Shown here: one piece after another, positions 24,400 through 34,640 of the stretch
Numbering within the stretch: position 1 is the stretch's first letter
How the letters are laid out: each line of letters starts with the position of its first letter
Assembly: GCA_036273735.1 (NCBI GenBank)
Contig: DASUHA010000154.1
Span: forward strand, 8,341 to 72,340
Direction: 5' to 3'
DNA: 64,000 nucleotides
From: 13-2-20CM-66-19 sp036273735
GTDB lineage: Bacteria; Pseudomonadota; Gammaproteobacteria; Steroidobacterales; Steroidobacteraceae
Translations under genes and position numbers: made by a program
Notes under the pieces: generated by a model
What the model was told of the DNA's origin: nothing
What the model saw: only the letters and a program-made list of their open reading frames with translations
Database searches by the model: none

Positions 24400-26688
24400 T
24401 CAGGCGCTCCGCAGCTCCTTCGGATCAATTGGCAGCTTTCGGACCCGCTTGCCCGTCGCGACGTAGAGTGCATTGCAGAGCGCCGGCAACACCGGCGGCA
24501 ACGGCGGCTCGCCGAGTCCGGTTGGGGGGTTGTCGGTGATGCGGAAGTGCACCTCGATGGGGGGCGCCTCCCTCATGCGCAGCAGGCCGAAGGTGTTGAA
24601 ATTCTCCTGCACCACCCTGCCGCCCTCGATGGTGATCGCCTGGTGAAGCGCGGCGCCGAGTCCGTCGAGTATTGCGCCCTGTGCCTGATTGTAGGCGCCC
24701 GCGGGGTTGATGATCTGCCGGCCGACATCGCCTGCTGCCCAGATCTTGTGGACCTTGGGGGTACCATCCGCCGCAACGCTTGCCTTGACGACTTCGGCAA
24801 AGTAACCGTAATGGCTGTAGTAGAAGGCGAGCCCCATGCCGGTACCGCGTGGCAACTCCTTACGGTTGCGCCACGCGGACTTCTCGGCGACCAACTCCAG
24901 CACCCCCCGCGCCCGCCCGGTATCAAACGGCGGCTGCGGACGACCCCTGCGCGAAGGCACAGGCATTACGCGCGGCGGACCGTAGAGGTCGAGACGTAGA
25001 TCGAGCGGATCGCGCCCCGCCGCGTGCGCCACCTCGTCGATGAAGGACTCGAAGGCGAAAGCGAGCGCGTTGCCACCCGGATTGCGCAGCGGACCGGTCG
25101 GGACGCCGAGCTCGATCAGCGACTGTCCGTATTCCAGACTCGGGACGAAGCCGGCCGGGAAATGCGCCGCAGACAGATCGGCGGAACGGGCGACCGTATT
25201 CCCCTGGCCGAAGGTCACGAAATGGTCGCGGAAGGCGTCGAGACGGCCTTCGGCCGTGAGTCCTGCCTTGAAGTAGTGAAAGCCACCGGGCCGATACGCA
25301 TCGTGCTGAATGTCCTGGCGCCGGTTCGTGAGGAGCTTCACCGGCCGGCCGGCCAGCTTCGAGATCATCGCGGCCTCGACCACGTAGTCACCCTGCAGTC
25401 TCCGCCCGAATCCGCCGCCCACGCGGGTCATGTGCACGGTAATCCTGCTCGCGCTCACCCCGAGCGCTTTCGCCACCAGCTCCCTTCCCCTATCGGGATC
25501 CTGCGTAGGCGCCCAAATCTCGATGCTGCCGTCGCGTTTGCAGTGTGCCGTGCAGTTCTGTGGCTCGAGATCCACGTGCGCAATGAATGGATACGCGTAC
25601 GCTGCTTCCAACACCTTGTGCGCGCGGGAGAATGCCTTATCGACATCACCGTCGCGACGAACCATGGACTGCGGCTTGTGCCGCGAAAGCTGCGCGGCCT
25701 GTCGCTCGAACTCGCTCGTGCTCTGCCCGGGAGTCGACCGCCGATCCCACACAATCTGCAGCTTGTCGAGTGCCTTTTGCGCCTGCCACCAGCTGTCCGC
25801 AACGATGGCGACGCCGTCGACCAGGCCCAGCTCGAAGACCGCCTGCGGATCCGAGCCGTGTACGATGAAGGCATCGCGTACACCCGGCATCGCCTTCACC
25901 GCCGCGAGGTTGGCGCTCACCACCCGGCTGCCGAACACCGGTGCCTTCTCGTAAGTGGCATACAGCATGCCGGGCAGCACCGTGTCGATCCCGAAGAGAG
26001 GCTGGCCCTCTAGGACCCGCGCGCTGTCGACCCCGCCGGTGAATTTGCCAATGATCCGATAGTCCTTGGGATCCTTCAGCGTGATGGACGGCAGGTCGGG
26101 CGCGGGAAGGGTTGCGGCTTTGGCTGCGAGCGCGCCGTAGCTCAGCGTACGGCCGCTCGGCCGATGACGCACGATCCCCTGGCTCGTCTCGCATTCTGCC
26201 ACCGGCGCTTCCCACGTCTTCGCCGCGGCGGCAATGAGCATTTGTCGGCCGGCAGCACCCACGCGCCGCATCGGCTCCCAGTTGAGAGGAGTCGACATGC
26301 TGCCGCCGGCGAACTGATCGCCATAGATCGGATTCAGCAGCGCTTCCCGGGTGCGCACGTTCACCCAGTCGGCATCGAGTTCCTCCGCGATCAACATCGG
26401 CAGAGTCGTCTTCATGCCCTGGCCGATCTCGGGGTTCTTGGCGACGATGGTGACGATGCCGTCGGGCGCAATGGTGATGAAGGGGTTGAGCTCCGCCGCG
26501 GCATTCGAGCCGACGCTCACCGGCTGGCTCGCGCTCGGCGTGCACCCCACGTTGAGCGTGAGGAGCAGGCCACCGCCCGCCGCGAGACCGGTGGTCAGGA
26601 AGGCACGCCGCGAGAGTTGAGTCGCCGCAATGGGCTCACCGCCGGCGCGGGTGCCCGCGCTCGGGTCGTAAGCGTTCAGGCTCGCCAT
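24400..26688 (-). CDS. Molybdopterin-binding subunit of an isoquinoline 1-oxidoreductase-type hydroxylase
   Basis: 762 residues. A twin-arginine signal is visible (LSRRAFLTTGLAAGGGLLLT, about 25-45) followed by a Cys, so the enzyme is exported folded and possibly lipid-anchored. Molybdenum-hydroxylase motifs: NPEIGQGMKTTLPMLIAEEL, the cofactor loop VGGGFGRRLQGDYVVEAAMI, GPLRNPGGNALAFAFESFID, and the C-terminal catalytic Glu in GLGEPPLPPVLPALCNAL. This is the IorB/aldehyde dehydrogenase type of the xanthine oxidase family. Its gene follows the [2Fe-2S] subunit by one base, and the pair makes the enzyme; no FAD subunit is encoded, as in IorAB, where a cytochrome takes the electrons. The substrate (N-heterocycle or aldehyde) cannot be told. 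Confidence 0.93.
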   Translation of the reverse strand: MASLNAYDPSAGTRAGGEPIAATQLSRRAFLTTGLAAGGGLLLTLNVGCTPSASQPVSVGSNAAAELNPFITIAPDGIVTIVAKNPEIGQGMKTTLPMLIAEELDADWVNVRTREALLNPIYGDQFAGGSMSTPLNWEPMRRVGAAGRQMLIAAAAKTWEAPVAECETSQGIVRHRPSGRTLSYGALAAKAATLPAPDLPSITLKDPKDYRIIGKFTGGVDSARVLEGQPLFGIDTVLPGMLYATYEKAPVFGSRVVSANLAAVKAMPGVRDAFIVHGSDPQAVFELGLVDGVAIVADSWWQAQKALDKLQIVWDRRSTPGQSTSEFERQAAQLSRHKPQSMVRRDGDVDKAFSRAHKVLEAAYAYPFIAHVDLEPQNCTAHCKRDGSIEIWAPTQDPDRGRELVAKALGVSASRITVHMTRVGGGFGRRLQGDYVVEAAMISKLAGRPVKLLTNRRQDIQHDAYRPGGFHYFKAGLTAEGRLDAFRDHFVTFGQGNTVARSADLSAAHFPAGFVPSLEYGQSLIELGVPTGPLRNPGGNALAFAFESFIDEVAHAAGRDPLDLRLDLYGPPRVMPVPSRRGRPQPPFDTGRARGVLELVAEKSAWRNRKELPRGTGMGLAFYYSHYGYFAEVVKASVAADGTPKVHKIWAAGDVGRQIINPAGAYNQAQGAILDGLGAALHQAITIEGGRVVQENFNTFGLLRMREAPPIEVHFRITDNPPTGLGEPPLPPVLPALCNALYVATGKRVRKLPIDPKELRSA

Positions 26689-26689
26689 G

Positions 26690-27169
26690 TCACACCTCCC
26701 TCGTGTCGTCCGTCGACAGCCCCGCGGCCTGCTTGATTGCCGCGCGGATACGGGTGTAGGTCGCGCAGCGGCAAAGATTGCCGCTCATCGCCTCGTCGAT
26801 GTCCTGATCGGTCGGCTTCGGAGTTCGGGTGAGCAGCGCGGTGGCCGCCATGACCTGGCCGGACTGGCAGTAACCGCACTGCATGACATCCAATGCGAGC
26901 CAAGCCGTCTTGACCCGCTTGCCCACCTCGGAGTCACCGACGCCCTCGATGGTGACCACCGAGGCATTGCCGACCCGCGACACTGGAGTTATGCACGAGC
27001 GGGTGGGCACGCCGTCGAGGTGCACCGTGCAGGCGCCGCAGAAGGACATGCCGCAGCCGAACTTCGTCCCTTTGAGGTCGAGCTCATCGCGCAGCACCCA
27101 TAGAAGCGGGGTGTCCGGGGTGACATCTGCGACGCGCTTTTTGCCGTTCACCGTGATCGTAAAGGCCAT
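26690..27169 (-). CDS. [2Fe-2S] subunit of the IorAB-type molybdenum hydroxylase
   Basis: 159 residues from the ATG at 27169 (AGGGAG upstream). The N-terminal plant-type ferredoxin domain has FGCGMSFCGACTVHLDG, and the C-terminal four-helix domain has MQCGYCQSGQVMAA and SGNLCRCATYTRIRAAI, the second cluster of all xanthine-oxidase-family small subunits. It passes electrons from the molybdenum site of the partner encoded one base downstream. No Tat signal of its own is needed, because the partner carries one and the pair is co-exported. A longer in-frame start at 27196 is possible but lacks support. Confidence 0.93.
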   Translation of the reverse strand: MAFTITVNGKKRVADVTPDTPLLWVLRDELDLKGTKFGCGMSFCGACTVHLDGVPTRSCITPVSRVGNASVVTIEGVGDSEVGKRVKTAWLALDVMQCGYCQSGQVMAATALLTRTPKPTDQDIDEAMSGNLCRCATYTRIRAAIKQAAGLSTDDTREV

Positions 27170-27218
27170 GGGCGGCTCCCTTTCGGTGGCAAGCATGGAC
27201 GGATAGTGGCCGATATTA

Positions 27219-27241
27219 CTGCGGGAGGCCCGTTCCCGCAG
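27219..27241 (-). terminator. Hairpin, 8-bp stem, after the GT2 gene
   Basis: CTGCGGGA, 7-base loop, TCCCGCAG, starting 39 bases beyond the stop of the glycosyltransferase gene (minus strand) and 50 bases upstream of the iorA-like start. A plausible terminator separating the two transcription units; no T run follows. Confidence 0.4.
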
Positions 27242-27279
27242 CAGGACCGGTCTCGCCGGGGGATACGATCTGCCGCGTC

Positions 27280-28047
27280 CTAGCTCGGCAGTCCGCGGGA
27301 GCGGATATAGAGGCTCAGGTACTTGCGGCGGACGTAGCTCGACTCCACCAGCGCGAACACCAGCCCCCGCCAGCCATCGAGAAAGCCGAGCCGCAGCAGG
27401 TAGCCGCGCAGGAACCGCCACTGCGGGTTGAGCAGCACCTTCGCCAGCCCACACCGCTTGCCGCTCTCGTAGAGAGCCTGCCCCATGAGGTCGGCATAGC
27501 GCTGCATGCGGCTCAAGTGGTCGGTGAGGCTGCGGTAGGCGTAATGCTCGAGGTGGCCCTTCAATCTGCCGACGGGTCCCTGAACGCGCGTGTTCTCGTG
27601 GATCTCGCGGCCGACCCAACCGCCGTGCCGCCGGTCGAAGAGCCGGATCAGCCGGTCCGGGTAGGCATTGCCGTGACGCAGAAACCTGCCGAAGTACTCG
27701 GTGATCCTGGGCACCGACCAGCCGGCAAATCCCCCGAAGCCGCGCCGTCGCCAGCTTTCGATCTCCGCGCGCAGCTCATCGCTCACCCGCTCGTCGGCAT
27801 CCAGACAAAGCACCCAGTCGTTGTGAGCCGCCTCGACCGCGAACTGTTTCTGGGAGCGATATCCCGGCCAGTCCCGCTCGATCACCCGCGCGCCGCGTGC
27901 CGCCGCGCGCTCACGGGTAGCGTCGGTGGAGTGCGAGTCGACGACGAGCACCTCGTCACAGAAGCCGACCGAGCGCAGGCAGTCATCGATCCGATCGGCC
28001 TCGTTGTAGGTGATGATGCAGGCCGAGAGGCCCGTACGAGTGGCCAC
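27280..28047 (-). CDS. Glycosyltransferase family 2, WaaE/KdtX-like
   Basis: 255 residues of GT-A fold: SACIITYNEADRIDDCLRSV, DEVLVVDSHSTDATRERA, and the DxD-type metal site in WVLCLDADERVSDE. The central HGNAYPDRLIRLFDRRHGGW and HENTRVQGPVGRLKGHLEHY, followed by YRSLTDHLSRMQRYADLMGQ, are the conserved blocks of the WaaE/KdtX group that adds a beta-glucosyl unit to the heptose or Kdo region of the LPS core. A C-terminal hydrophobic segment (FLRGYLLRLGFLDGWRGLVF) likely attaches it to the inner face of the cytoplasmic membrane. Encoded singly; exact sugar donor is not predictable. Confidence 0.88.
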   Translation of the reverse strand: MATRTGLSACIITYNEADRIDDCLRSVGFCDEVLVVDSHSTDATRERAAARGARVIERDWPGYRSQKQFAVEAAHNDWVLCLDADERVSDELRAEIESWRRRGFGGFAGWSVPRITEYFGRFLRHGNAYPDRLIRLFDRRHGGWVGREIHENTRVQGPVGRLKGHLEHYAYRSLTDHLSRMQRYADLMGQALYESGKRCGLAKVLLNPQWRFLRGYLLRLGFLDGWRGLVFALVESSYVRRKYLSLYIRSRGLPS

Positions 28048-28216
28048 GCCGAGCTCGACTCCGTCGCGATGGGCGGGATTGCCCGGAGGCAGAGTTTAAC
28101 TTCCGCCGAGGAATTTGACTCGCTCAGCTCCCTGCGCATGAAATCCTGGCAAGAAAGGACTGCCCAGACCCGATGAGAGCCTCGACAATTCTCGAGACCC
28201 GGGCTTCACTCGCCGG

Positions 28217-29854
<1,638 letters not shown>

Positions 29855-29866
29855 TGGATGCTCACT

Positions 29867-30520
29867 TCAACTTCGAGTGAATAGGCGATCCGCGACAAAG
29901 GGATTGCCCCTGCGCTCCGCGCCGAAGGTTGACATGGGCCCGTGCCCGGGCACGAAGCGCACGTCATCGCCGAGCGGAAAGAGGCGCTCGCGGATCGACC
30001 TGATGAGTGTGTCATGATTGCCGCGCGGGAAGTCGGTGCGCCCGATGGAGCCGGCAAAGAGCACATCGCCCACCCAAGCACAACGCTCCTGCGGGTGAAA
30101 GAACACCACATGCCCGGGTGTATGGCCCGGACAGTGCAGCACCTCGAGGCTCTGGGCGCCCACGGTCACCCGGTCACCGTGCTCGAGCCACCGATCCGGC
30201 TCGAAGACTTCAGCGGGCGGAAAGCCGAACTGCGCGGTCAACTCGGGCAGCGCCTCGATCCAGAATTTGTCCTCCCGCTGCGGTCCCTCGATCGGGAGCG
30301 TCCGCGCGCGCGAGAGATCCAGCGTCGCTGCGCAATGATCGAGATGCGCGTGGGTGAGGAGGATTTTCTCCAGAGTGAGCTTGCGTCCATCCGCCTCGGC
30401 GAGTACCCGATCGAGATCGCCACCCGGGTCGATCACCGCGCCAAGACGGCTCTGCTCGTCCCAGACGAGCGAGCAGTTCTGTTGGAATGGCGTGACCGGG
30501 ATGATGACGGCGCGGATCAT
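29867..30520 (-). CDS. MBL-fold hydrolase, glyoxalase II/YcbL-like
   Basis: 217 residues from the ATG at 30520, which overlaps the stop of the upstream gene (ATGA). Metal motifs are complete: THAHLDHCAATLDLS, CPGHTPGHVVFFHP, VGDVLFAGSIGRTDFPRGNH and FVPGHGPMSTFG. This order and the GSIGRTDFP block are characteristic of the glyoxalase II-like YcbL/GloB-related subfamily of single-domain thioesterases. The C-terminal glutathione-binding domain of GloB is absent. Substrate is unknown, but it is co-transcribed with a ThDP enzyme and a proline-racemase-family enzyme. Confidence 0.9.
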   Translation of the reverse strand: MIRAVIIPVTPFQQNCSLVWDEQSRLGAVIDPGGDLDRVLAEADGRKLTLEKILLTHAHLDHCAATLDLSRARTLPIEGPQREDKFWIEALPELTAQFGFPPAEVFEPDRWLEHGDRVTVGAQSLEVLHCPGHTPGHVVFFHPQERCAWVGDVLFAGSIGRTDFPRGNHDTLIRSIRERLFPLGDDVRFVPGHGPMSTFGAERRGNPFVADRLFTRS

Positions 30521-31470
30521 TCCGGGACGATGCCCCAGCAGAAAGGATCCGTCGGGTCGAGTCGCAGGACCGCCTCCGCCGTGATGTACGCCCGTCCGGT
30601 GATGGTAGGGACCACCTCCCCCTTGCCCCGATCCAGCCAGCGAAAGCGCCCCGTGAAGCTGCTGCCGATGAGGCTCTCCTGCACCCAAGGCTCTCCCTCC
30701 GCCAGCTTCCCATCAGCAGCGAGACAGGCGAGCTTCGCGCTGGTTCCGGTGCCGCACGGAGAGCGGTCGTAGGCACCACCCGGGCAGAGCACGAAGTTGC
30801 GGCTGCTCGCGCCTGCGAGCCGCGGTGCCCCGAAGAGCTCCACGTGATCGACCTCGGGGAAGCCCTGCTCGTTGACGGCACGGCGCACGCGCGCGGCGAA
30901 GGCCGTCAGACCCTCGAGATTGGTTAGATCCACCTCGAGTGATGCCGCATCCATCAGGAAGAACCAGTTGCCGCCCCATGCGACATCGCCGCGAACTTCC
31001 CCGATGCCGGGAACCGAAACGCTTACTTGTTTCGCCTTGCGAAAGCTCGCGATGTTGATCACGTCGATGCGGCCGTCCGCATGCAGGCGCGCATCCACAG
31101 GCCCGACCGGCGTATCGATGCGCAGCGGCCCCGGTGCACAGCGGCCGATATGCGCGAGGGAGGCGACGAGGCCTATCGTGCCATGGCCGCACATGCCGAG
31201 ATAGCCGACGTTGTTGAAGAAGATGACCCCTGCCTGACAGTCCGGCCGATGCGGCCGGCAGAGCAGCGCGCCCACCAGCGTATCCGAGCCGCGCGGCTCG
31301 TTGACGATGGCGCGACGGTAGGCGTCGTGCTGCTGTCGAAAGCGCTGCAGCCGGTCCGCCAGCGGCCCCTCCCCGAGGTGCGGCCCCCCTTCCATGACGA
31401 GCCGCGTAGGCTCGCCCTCGGTGTGCGAGTCAATGACGCGAATGGCGTCTGAGCGAGGTGGCGTCGTCAT
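30517..31470 (-). CDS. Proline racemase family enzyme, 4-hydroxyproline 2-epimerase-like
   Basis: 317 residues with both catalytic cysteines: YLGMCGHGTIGLVA and YDRSPCGTGTSAKLACLA. Two-cysteine members of the PF05544 family are proline racemases or 4-hydroxyproline 2-epimerases; trans-3-hydroxyproline dehydratases carry Thr at the second position. The DSHTEGEPTRLVMEGGP and GNWFFLMD segments favour the hydroxyproline epimerase branch. Such genes normally sit with D-hydroxyproline dehydrogenase and a deaminase/aldehyde dehydrogenase; none is visible here. It is first in the operon 31470-28217 and overlaps the MBL gene by four bases. Confidence 0.9.
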   Translation of the reverse strand: MTTPPRSDAIRVIDSHTEGEPTRLVMEGGPHLGEGPLADRLQRFRQQHDAYRRAIVNEPRGSDTLVGALLCRPHRPDCQAGVIFFNNVGYLGMCGHGTIGLVASLAHIGRCAPGPLRIDTPVGPVDARLHADGRIDVINIASFRKAKQVSVSVPGIGEVRGDVAWGGNWFFLMDAASLEVDLTNLEGLTAFAARVRRAVNEQGFPEVDHVELFGAPRLAGASSRNFVLCPGGAYDRSPCGTGTSAKLACLAADGKLAEGEPWVQESLIGSSFTGRFRWLDRGKGEVVPTITGRAYITAEAVLRLDPTDPFCWGIVPE

Positions 31471-31559
31471 CCGGTCTTCAATCCAGGGCGCGGTGATACG
31501 CGTATCCTAGACTGAATCCCGGTGCGCTTCCTCCTGCTTTACGGAGTCCTGGGCCTGCG

Positions 31560-32030
31560 TCAGTTCGGCGGCCCGCGATCGTCGTCGCTGTCCGAGTACC
31601 GGCTCGGCGGCCCGGCGCCGCCCATGTTGTCCTCGACATCGAGATAGGCCTGGGTCACCGGATGCAGATCGCGCCTGGCCTCGCGGTCATCCGAGCGCTC
31701 GACGTCATCCCGCAGCGCGTGGTAGCTGCGCGAGAGCTCTTCGAAAGCCTCTCTGACGTCCCGATTGTCCGCACCCTCGTCCTGGTCCTCTACCACGCGA
31801 TGAAACTCATGCGCGCGATCCGCAAAGGCCCGAGCGTCCTCCGTATAGCTCGTATTCTCGGAGTCCGAGTAGCCGCGTGGCGCCTCGTCGCTATCCTGCG
31901 CAAACGCCTGTGCGTTCCGGTCTAGACGGTCCGCAGAGGTGTCGAGGCCGCCGTGCGTCGTCGCACAGCCGGCGAGAGCCACGGCCATGAGCGAAGCCGT
32001 GAGCCATCCGACCTGTCGCGCCGTCATCAT
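31560..32030 (-). CDS. Lipoprotein, acidic, unknown function
   Basis: 156 residues. A lipoprotein signal is clear: WLTASLMAVALAGC with Cys about 21 residues from the start. The mature part is strongly acidic with Asp/Arg-rich helices (DARAFADRAHEFHRVVEDQD, VREAFEELSRSYHALRDDVE) and a disordered tail ending SDSDDDRGPPN. The start at 32030 (tandem ATG) has GAGGAG upstream. It likely sits in the inner leaflet of the outer membrane. No known family was recognised, and it is transcribed 91 bases after the CocE-like gene, perhaps from its own promoter. Confidence 0.75.
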   Translation of the reverse strand: MMTARQVGWLTASLMAVALAGCATTHGGLDTSADRLDRNAQAFAQDSDEAPRGYSDSENTSYTEDARAFADRAHEFHRVVEDQDEGADNRDVREAFEELSRSYHALRDDVERSDDREARRDLHPVTQAYLDVEDNMGGAGPPSRYSDSDDDRGPPN

Positions 32031-32121
32031 AAGCTGCTCCTCGGCCCTTAGGGCCGCCAATGGCACATGTCAGGCCAACGTCTCGGCGGTGGCGGCGGTT
32101 CCGTGCGAAAAAAGTTCCCTG

Positions 32122-34629
32122 TCAGTGCCTGGCAACAGGCCGCGGCGGCGGCACAGCTTCCTCCGTAATGGGAAGACTGACATAGCTGCCGCGCAGCAAG
32201 CTGAGCTTCACCGGTACGCGTCCCGAGGCAACCGAATCACCGCTCACCGGCCTGCCCGACCCGTAGTTGATCTCCCGGTTCGGCCGTTTGCTGACTCTCA
32301 ACACCATGACCAGACGCGCTCCTGACTCCATGCGCACCGCCGTGATGCGGGAGCTGGTGAAGCTCAGCCACTGCGCCTGCCCCGGGGTGAGCAGGCGCCG
32401 GTGGGCAGGGTCGTGCAGGTAGCTCGCCCGAAACTCCTCCGCTGGCGCGAAGAGATGGAAGTAGGTGCCATCCGTCTGTAGCTCGTAAAGCGAAACCGTG
32501 AGATCCAAGTCATGCTTGTTGCTGCTCACGTGCAGCCGTCCGCTGAAGCGGCCGTCGATCTCGAGGCCCTCGGGGAGCGGCCCGCTCACGAAGGCGAAGC
32601 CATTCTCCACGGGCACGCTGGCCGTCACCAGCTCCTCCGGTGCAGGCTCACCGCCATCGTGACGGGCTGCCAGGTTGACCGTGAGATGGATGGCTGCTCG
32701 GCCCGATGGCTCGCGCGGAGTGAGCAGACCGGAGCCGGCGCGCGGCTCGGCGGCGAGATAGAGCCGCACCTGATCCTTGGCAAGCGCATCGAGCGTGCCG
32801 GCGTGTTGCCAGCCATTGGCGCCCATGACCTCGAAGTTGACGCGGTCCGACAGCACCGCCGGCTTCGTCTCGTTGAGGAAGAGATAGGCGAACCATTGCA
32901 GCTCGAGCGAGCGCAGGTCGATGACCGCAGCAGAGTCGGTGCGATAGCCGCGCACCATCCCCTTCGCCCTGCCCTCGCGCATCGCGCCGCCATCATAGGG
33001 GCCTGCGAGCAGGATCTGGTCCGCATGGCTGTCGTGCCCGTAGTGTTGGAGGAAATAGAAGAGCGTGCCCGCCTCCCCGGAGGTGTAATAGCCGGTCATC
33101 GACAGAATGGGAATGTCGATGTGGGTGAACTCGCTCGGCGAGGGCACGAGGCTCCGCCAGAAATCGTCATAGGACGGGTGCGCGAGCCAGCGGCTGAAGA
33201 TCGGGCTCGGCCGCCCGGCGAGCCGTGGCAGATCGCGGAACGGCTTGCCGCTCGCGTACCACTTGGCATCGAGCGCGCGGCACCAGGCCCGCGTGCCCGG
33301 AGCGGCCATCGGCAGCGCGGCATTCGCCGTGCTCGCGGCTGACGCACTCGGACTGCTCGCGGCTGGGGCACTCGCGCTGCCTGCACTCGCGGCATGCGAG
33401 CTCCCTGCGGCTGCGGTACCTCCCGAATCCATCGCGCCGGCCTGAGACGTCGAGTCCCCGCTCCCCGATCCGACCTGAGGCAGGAGGCCCACGCTGGCAT
33501 CCGGCGCGCCGGCGCTCTCGTCCCGCTCCGCCTCGATCCGTTGCAACCAACAGTACGCGGAGTTGAGCCCGATGCCGCCGGCCATCGGAAAGTTGATTCC
33601 CGGCGCCATCGCATCGAAGGTCGCAATGGCCTTGAGCTGCGGCGGCAGTTTTTTCGCCGCCGCCCAGGCGACGAAACCGCTGTAGCCGTCTCCATACATC
33701 CCCACCTGCGAATCGCTCCACGGCTGCTTGACGATCCAGTCGATCACCGCGCGGGCGCGCTCGCCCTCACCCTCGAACGGAATGAGCTGCCAGCCGTGCC
33801 GGCCCGCGCGCACCCGCGGCGTGAAAGCGACAACGCCCGTGAAGCCATAGGCAGCTGCCTCGATGGCATCCTCGTGACCACCTGGAGCGATACGGTACTC
33901 GAGCAGCGTGGTCAGTAGGTGACCGCTCGAGCTGCGGGGGCGAACGACGAGCGCCACCACCTCCCCATGATGCTGAGGAGTCTCGATCTGCACGTTTTCC
34001 TGGATGGTGTATCGCCGGTCCTCGTCGAGCGAAATGAGTCCGGGAGCGATGGGAGCGAAGTTGCGGTACGCATCGAAGGCGAGGTATTGCCAGATGATCC
34101 CGAGCGCATCGCGCTGGTTGATGCGCGGATGACCCCGCGCGCGATCGAAGCTCGCCTGCAGCGCCCTGGCGTAAGCATCCACCGGCGCCTGCAGCCAGGT
34201 TTCCAGCCGGAAGGCGTCCAGGTTGTTGAATATCGGAATCGTCTCCCAGAAGGCGAGATCGAAGGCCTGGGAGAAAGGCAGCCGGTACTGCGCCTGCAGA
34301 GACTTCGTGTGTGCGAAGAGATCGTAGACCAACTCCGGATCGACGGCGGGCCGGCGTGGATTCTCACCGTGCATCTGCCGCAGCTCGAGGCGCGCCGAGT
34401 ACGCGGGCTCGAAGTTCTCGGCCACGAGCTGCAGCGCCGACATGTTGGCGAGGTACTGCTCGCGGTTGTCGTTCCGGTACACCGGAATGATGCGCGAGGC
34501 CAGATCGCGCATGACCGCCGGCGTCGCGGCGTCGTAGACGGACACCGGAGCGCGAAACTCCAGGCCCTGCGCTGCGGCGAGCCCCGGCAGCAGGAGAGCC
34601 GACAGGAGGATGGACAGGTGTTTGCGCAT
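32122..34629 (-). CDS. CocE/NonD-family alpha/beta hydrolase-like protein lacking the nucleophile serine
   Basis: 835 residues with a signal peptide (MRKHLSILLSALLLPGLAAA). After an N-terminal helical domain, residues about 200-400 form an alpha/beta hydrolase of the X-Pro dipeptidyl-peptidase/CocE type (GFTGVVAFTPRVRAGRHGWQ, VIDWIVKQPWSDSQVGMYGD), and the C-terminal part (HLTVNLAARHDGG, FSGRLHVSSNKHDLDLTVSL) is the jelly-roll domain of this family. The nucleophile elbow, GxSYxG in the family, reads GDGYSG here, so Gly315 replaces the catalytic Ser. A Ser/Ala-rich low-complexity insert lies near residues 390-440. It is last in a four-gene operon with a GH15, a GH144-like enzyme and an ABC transporter. 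A binding or scaffold role is possible. Confidence 0.85.
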   Translation of the reverse strand: MRKHLSILLSALLLPGLAAAQGLEFRAPVSVYDAATPAVMRDLASRIIPVYRNDNREQYLANMSALQLVAENFEPAYSARLELRQMHGENPRRPAVDPELVYDLFAHTKSLQAQYRLPFSQAFDLAFWETIPIFNNLDAFRLETWLQAPVDAYARALQASFDRARGHPRINQRDALGIIWQYLAFDAYRNFAPIAPGLISLDEDRRYTIQENVQIETPQHHGEVVALVVRPRSSSGHLLTTLLEYRIAPGGHEDAIEAAAYGFTGVVAFTPRVRAGRHGWQLIPFEGEGERARAVIDWIVKQPWSDSQVGMYGDGYSGFVAWAAAKKLPPQLKAIATFDAMAPGINFPMAGGIGLNSAYCWLQRIEAERDESAGAPDASVGLLPQVGSGSGDSTSQAGAMDSGGTAAAGSSHAASAGSASAPAASSPSASAASTANAALPMAAPGTRAWCRALDAKWYASGKPFRDLPRLAGRPSPIFSRWLAHPSYDDFWRSLVPSPSEFTHIDIPILSMTGYYTSGEAGTLFYFLQHYGHDSHADQILLAGPYDGGAMREGRAKGMVRGYRTDSAAVIDLRSLELQWFAYLFLNETKPAVLSDRVNFEVMGANGWQHAGTLDALAKDQVRLYLAAEPRAGSGLLTPREPSGRAAIHLTVNLAARHDGGEPAPEELVTASVPVENGFAFVSGPLPEGLEIDGRFSGRLHVSSNKHDLDLTVSLYELQTDGTYFHLFAPAEEFRASYLHDPAHRRLLTPGQAQWLSFTSSRITAVRMESGARLVMVLRVSKRPNREINYGSGRPVSGDSVASGRVPVKLSLLRGSYVSLPITEEAVPPPRPVARH

Positions 34630-34640
34630 GCGCGCGGCCC

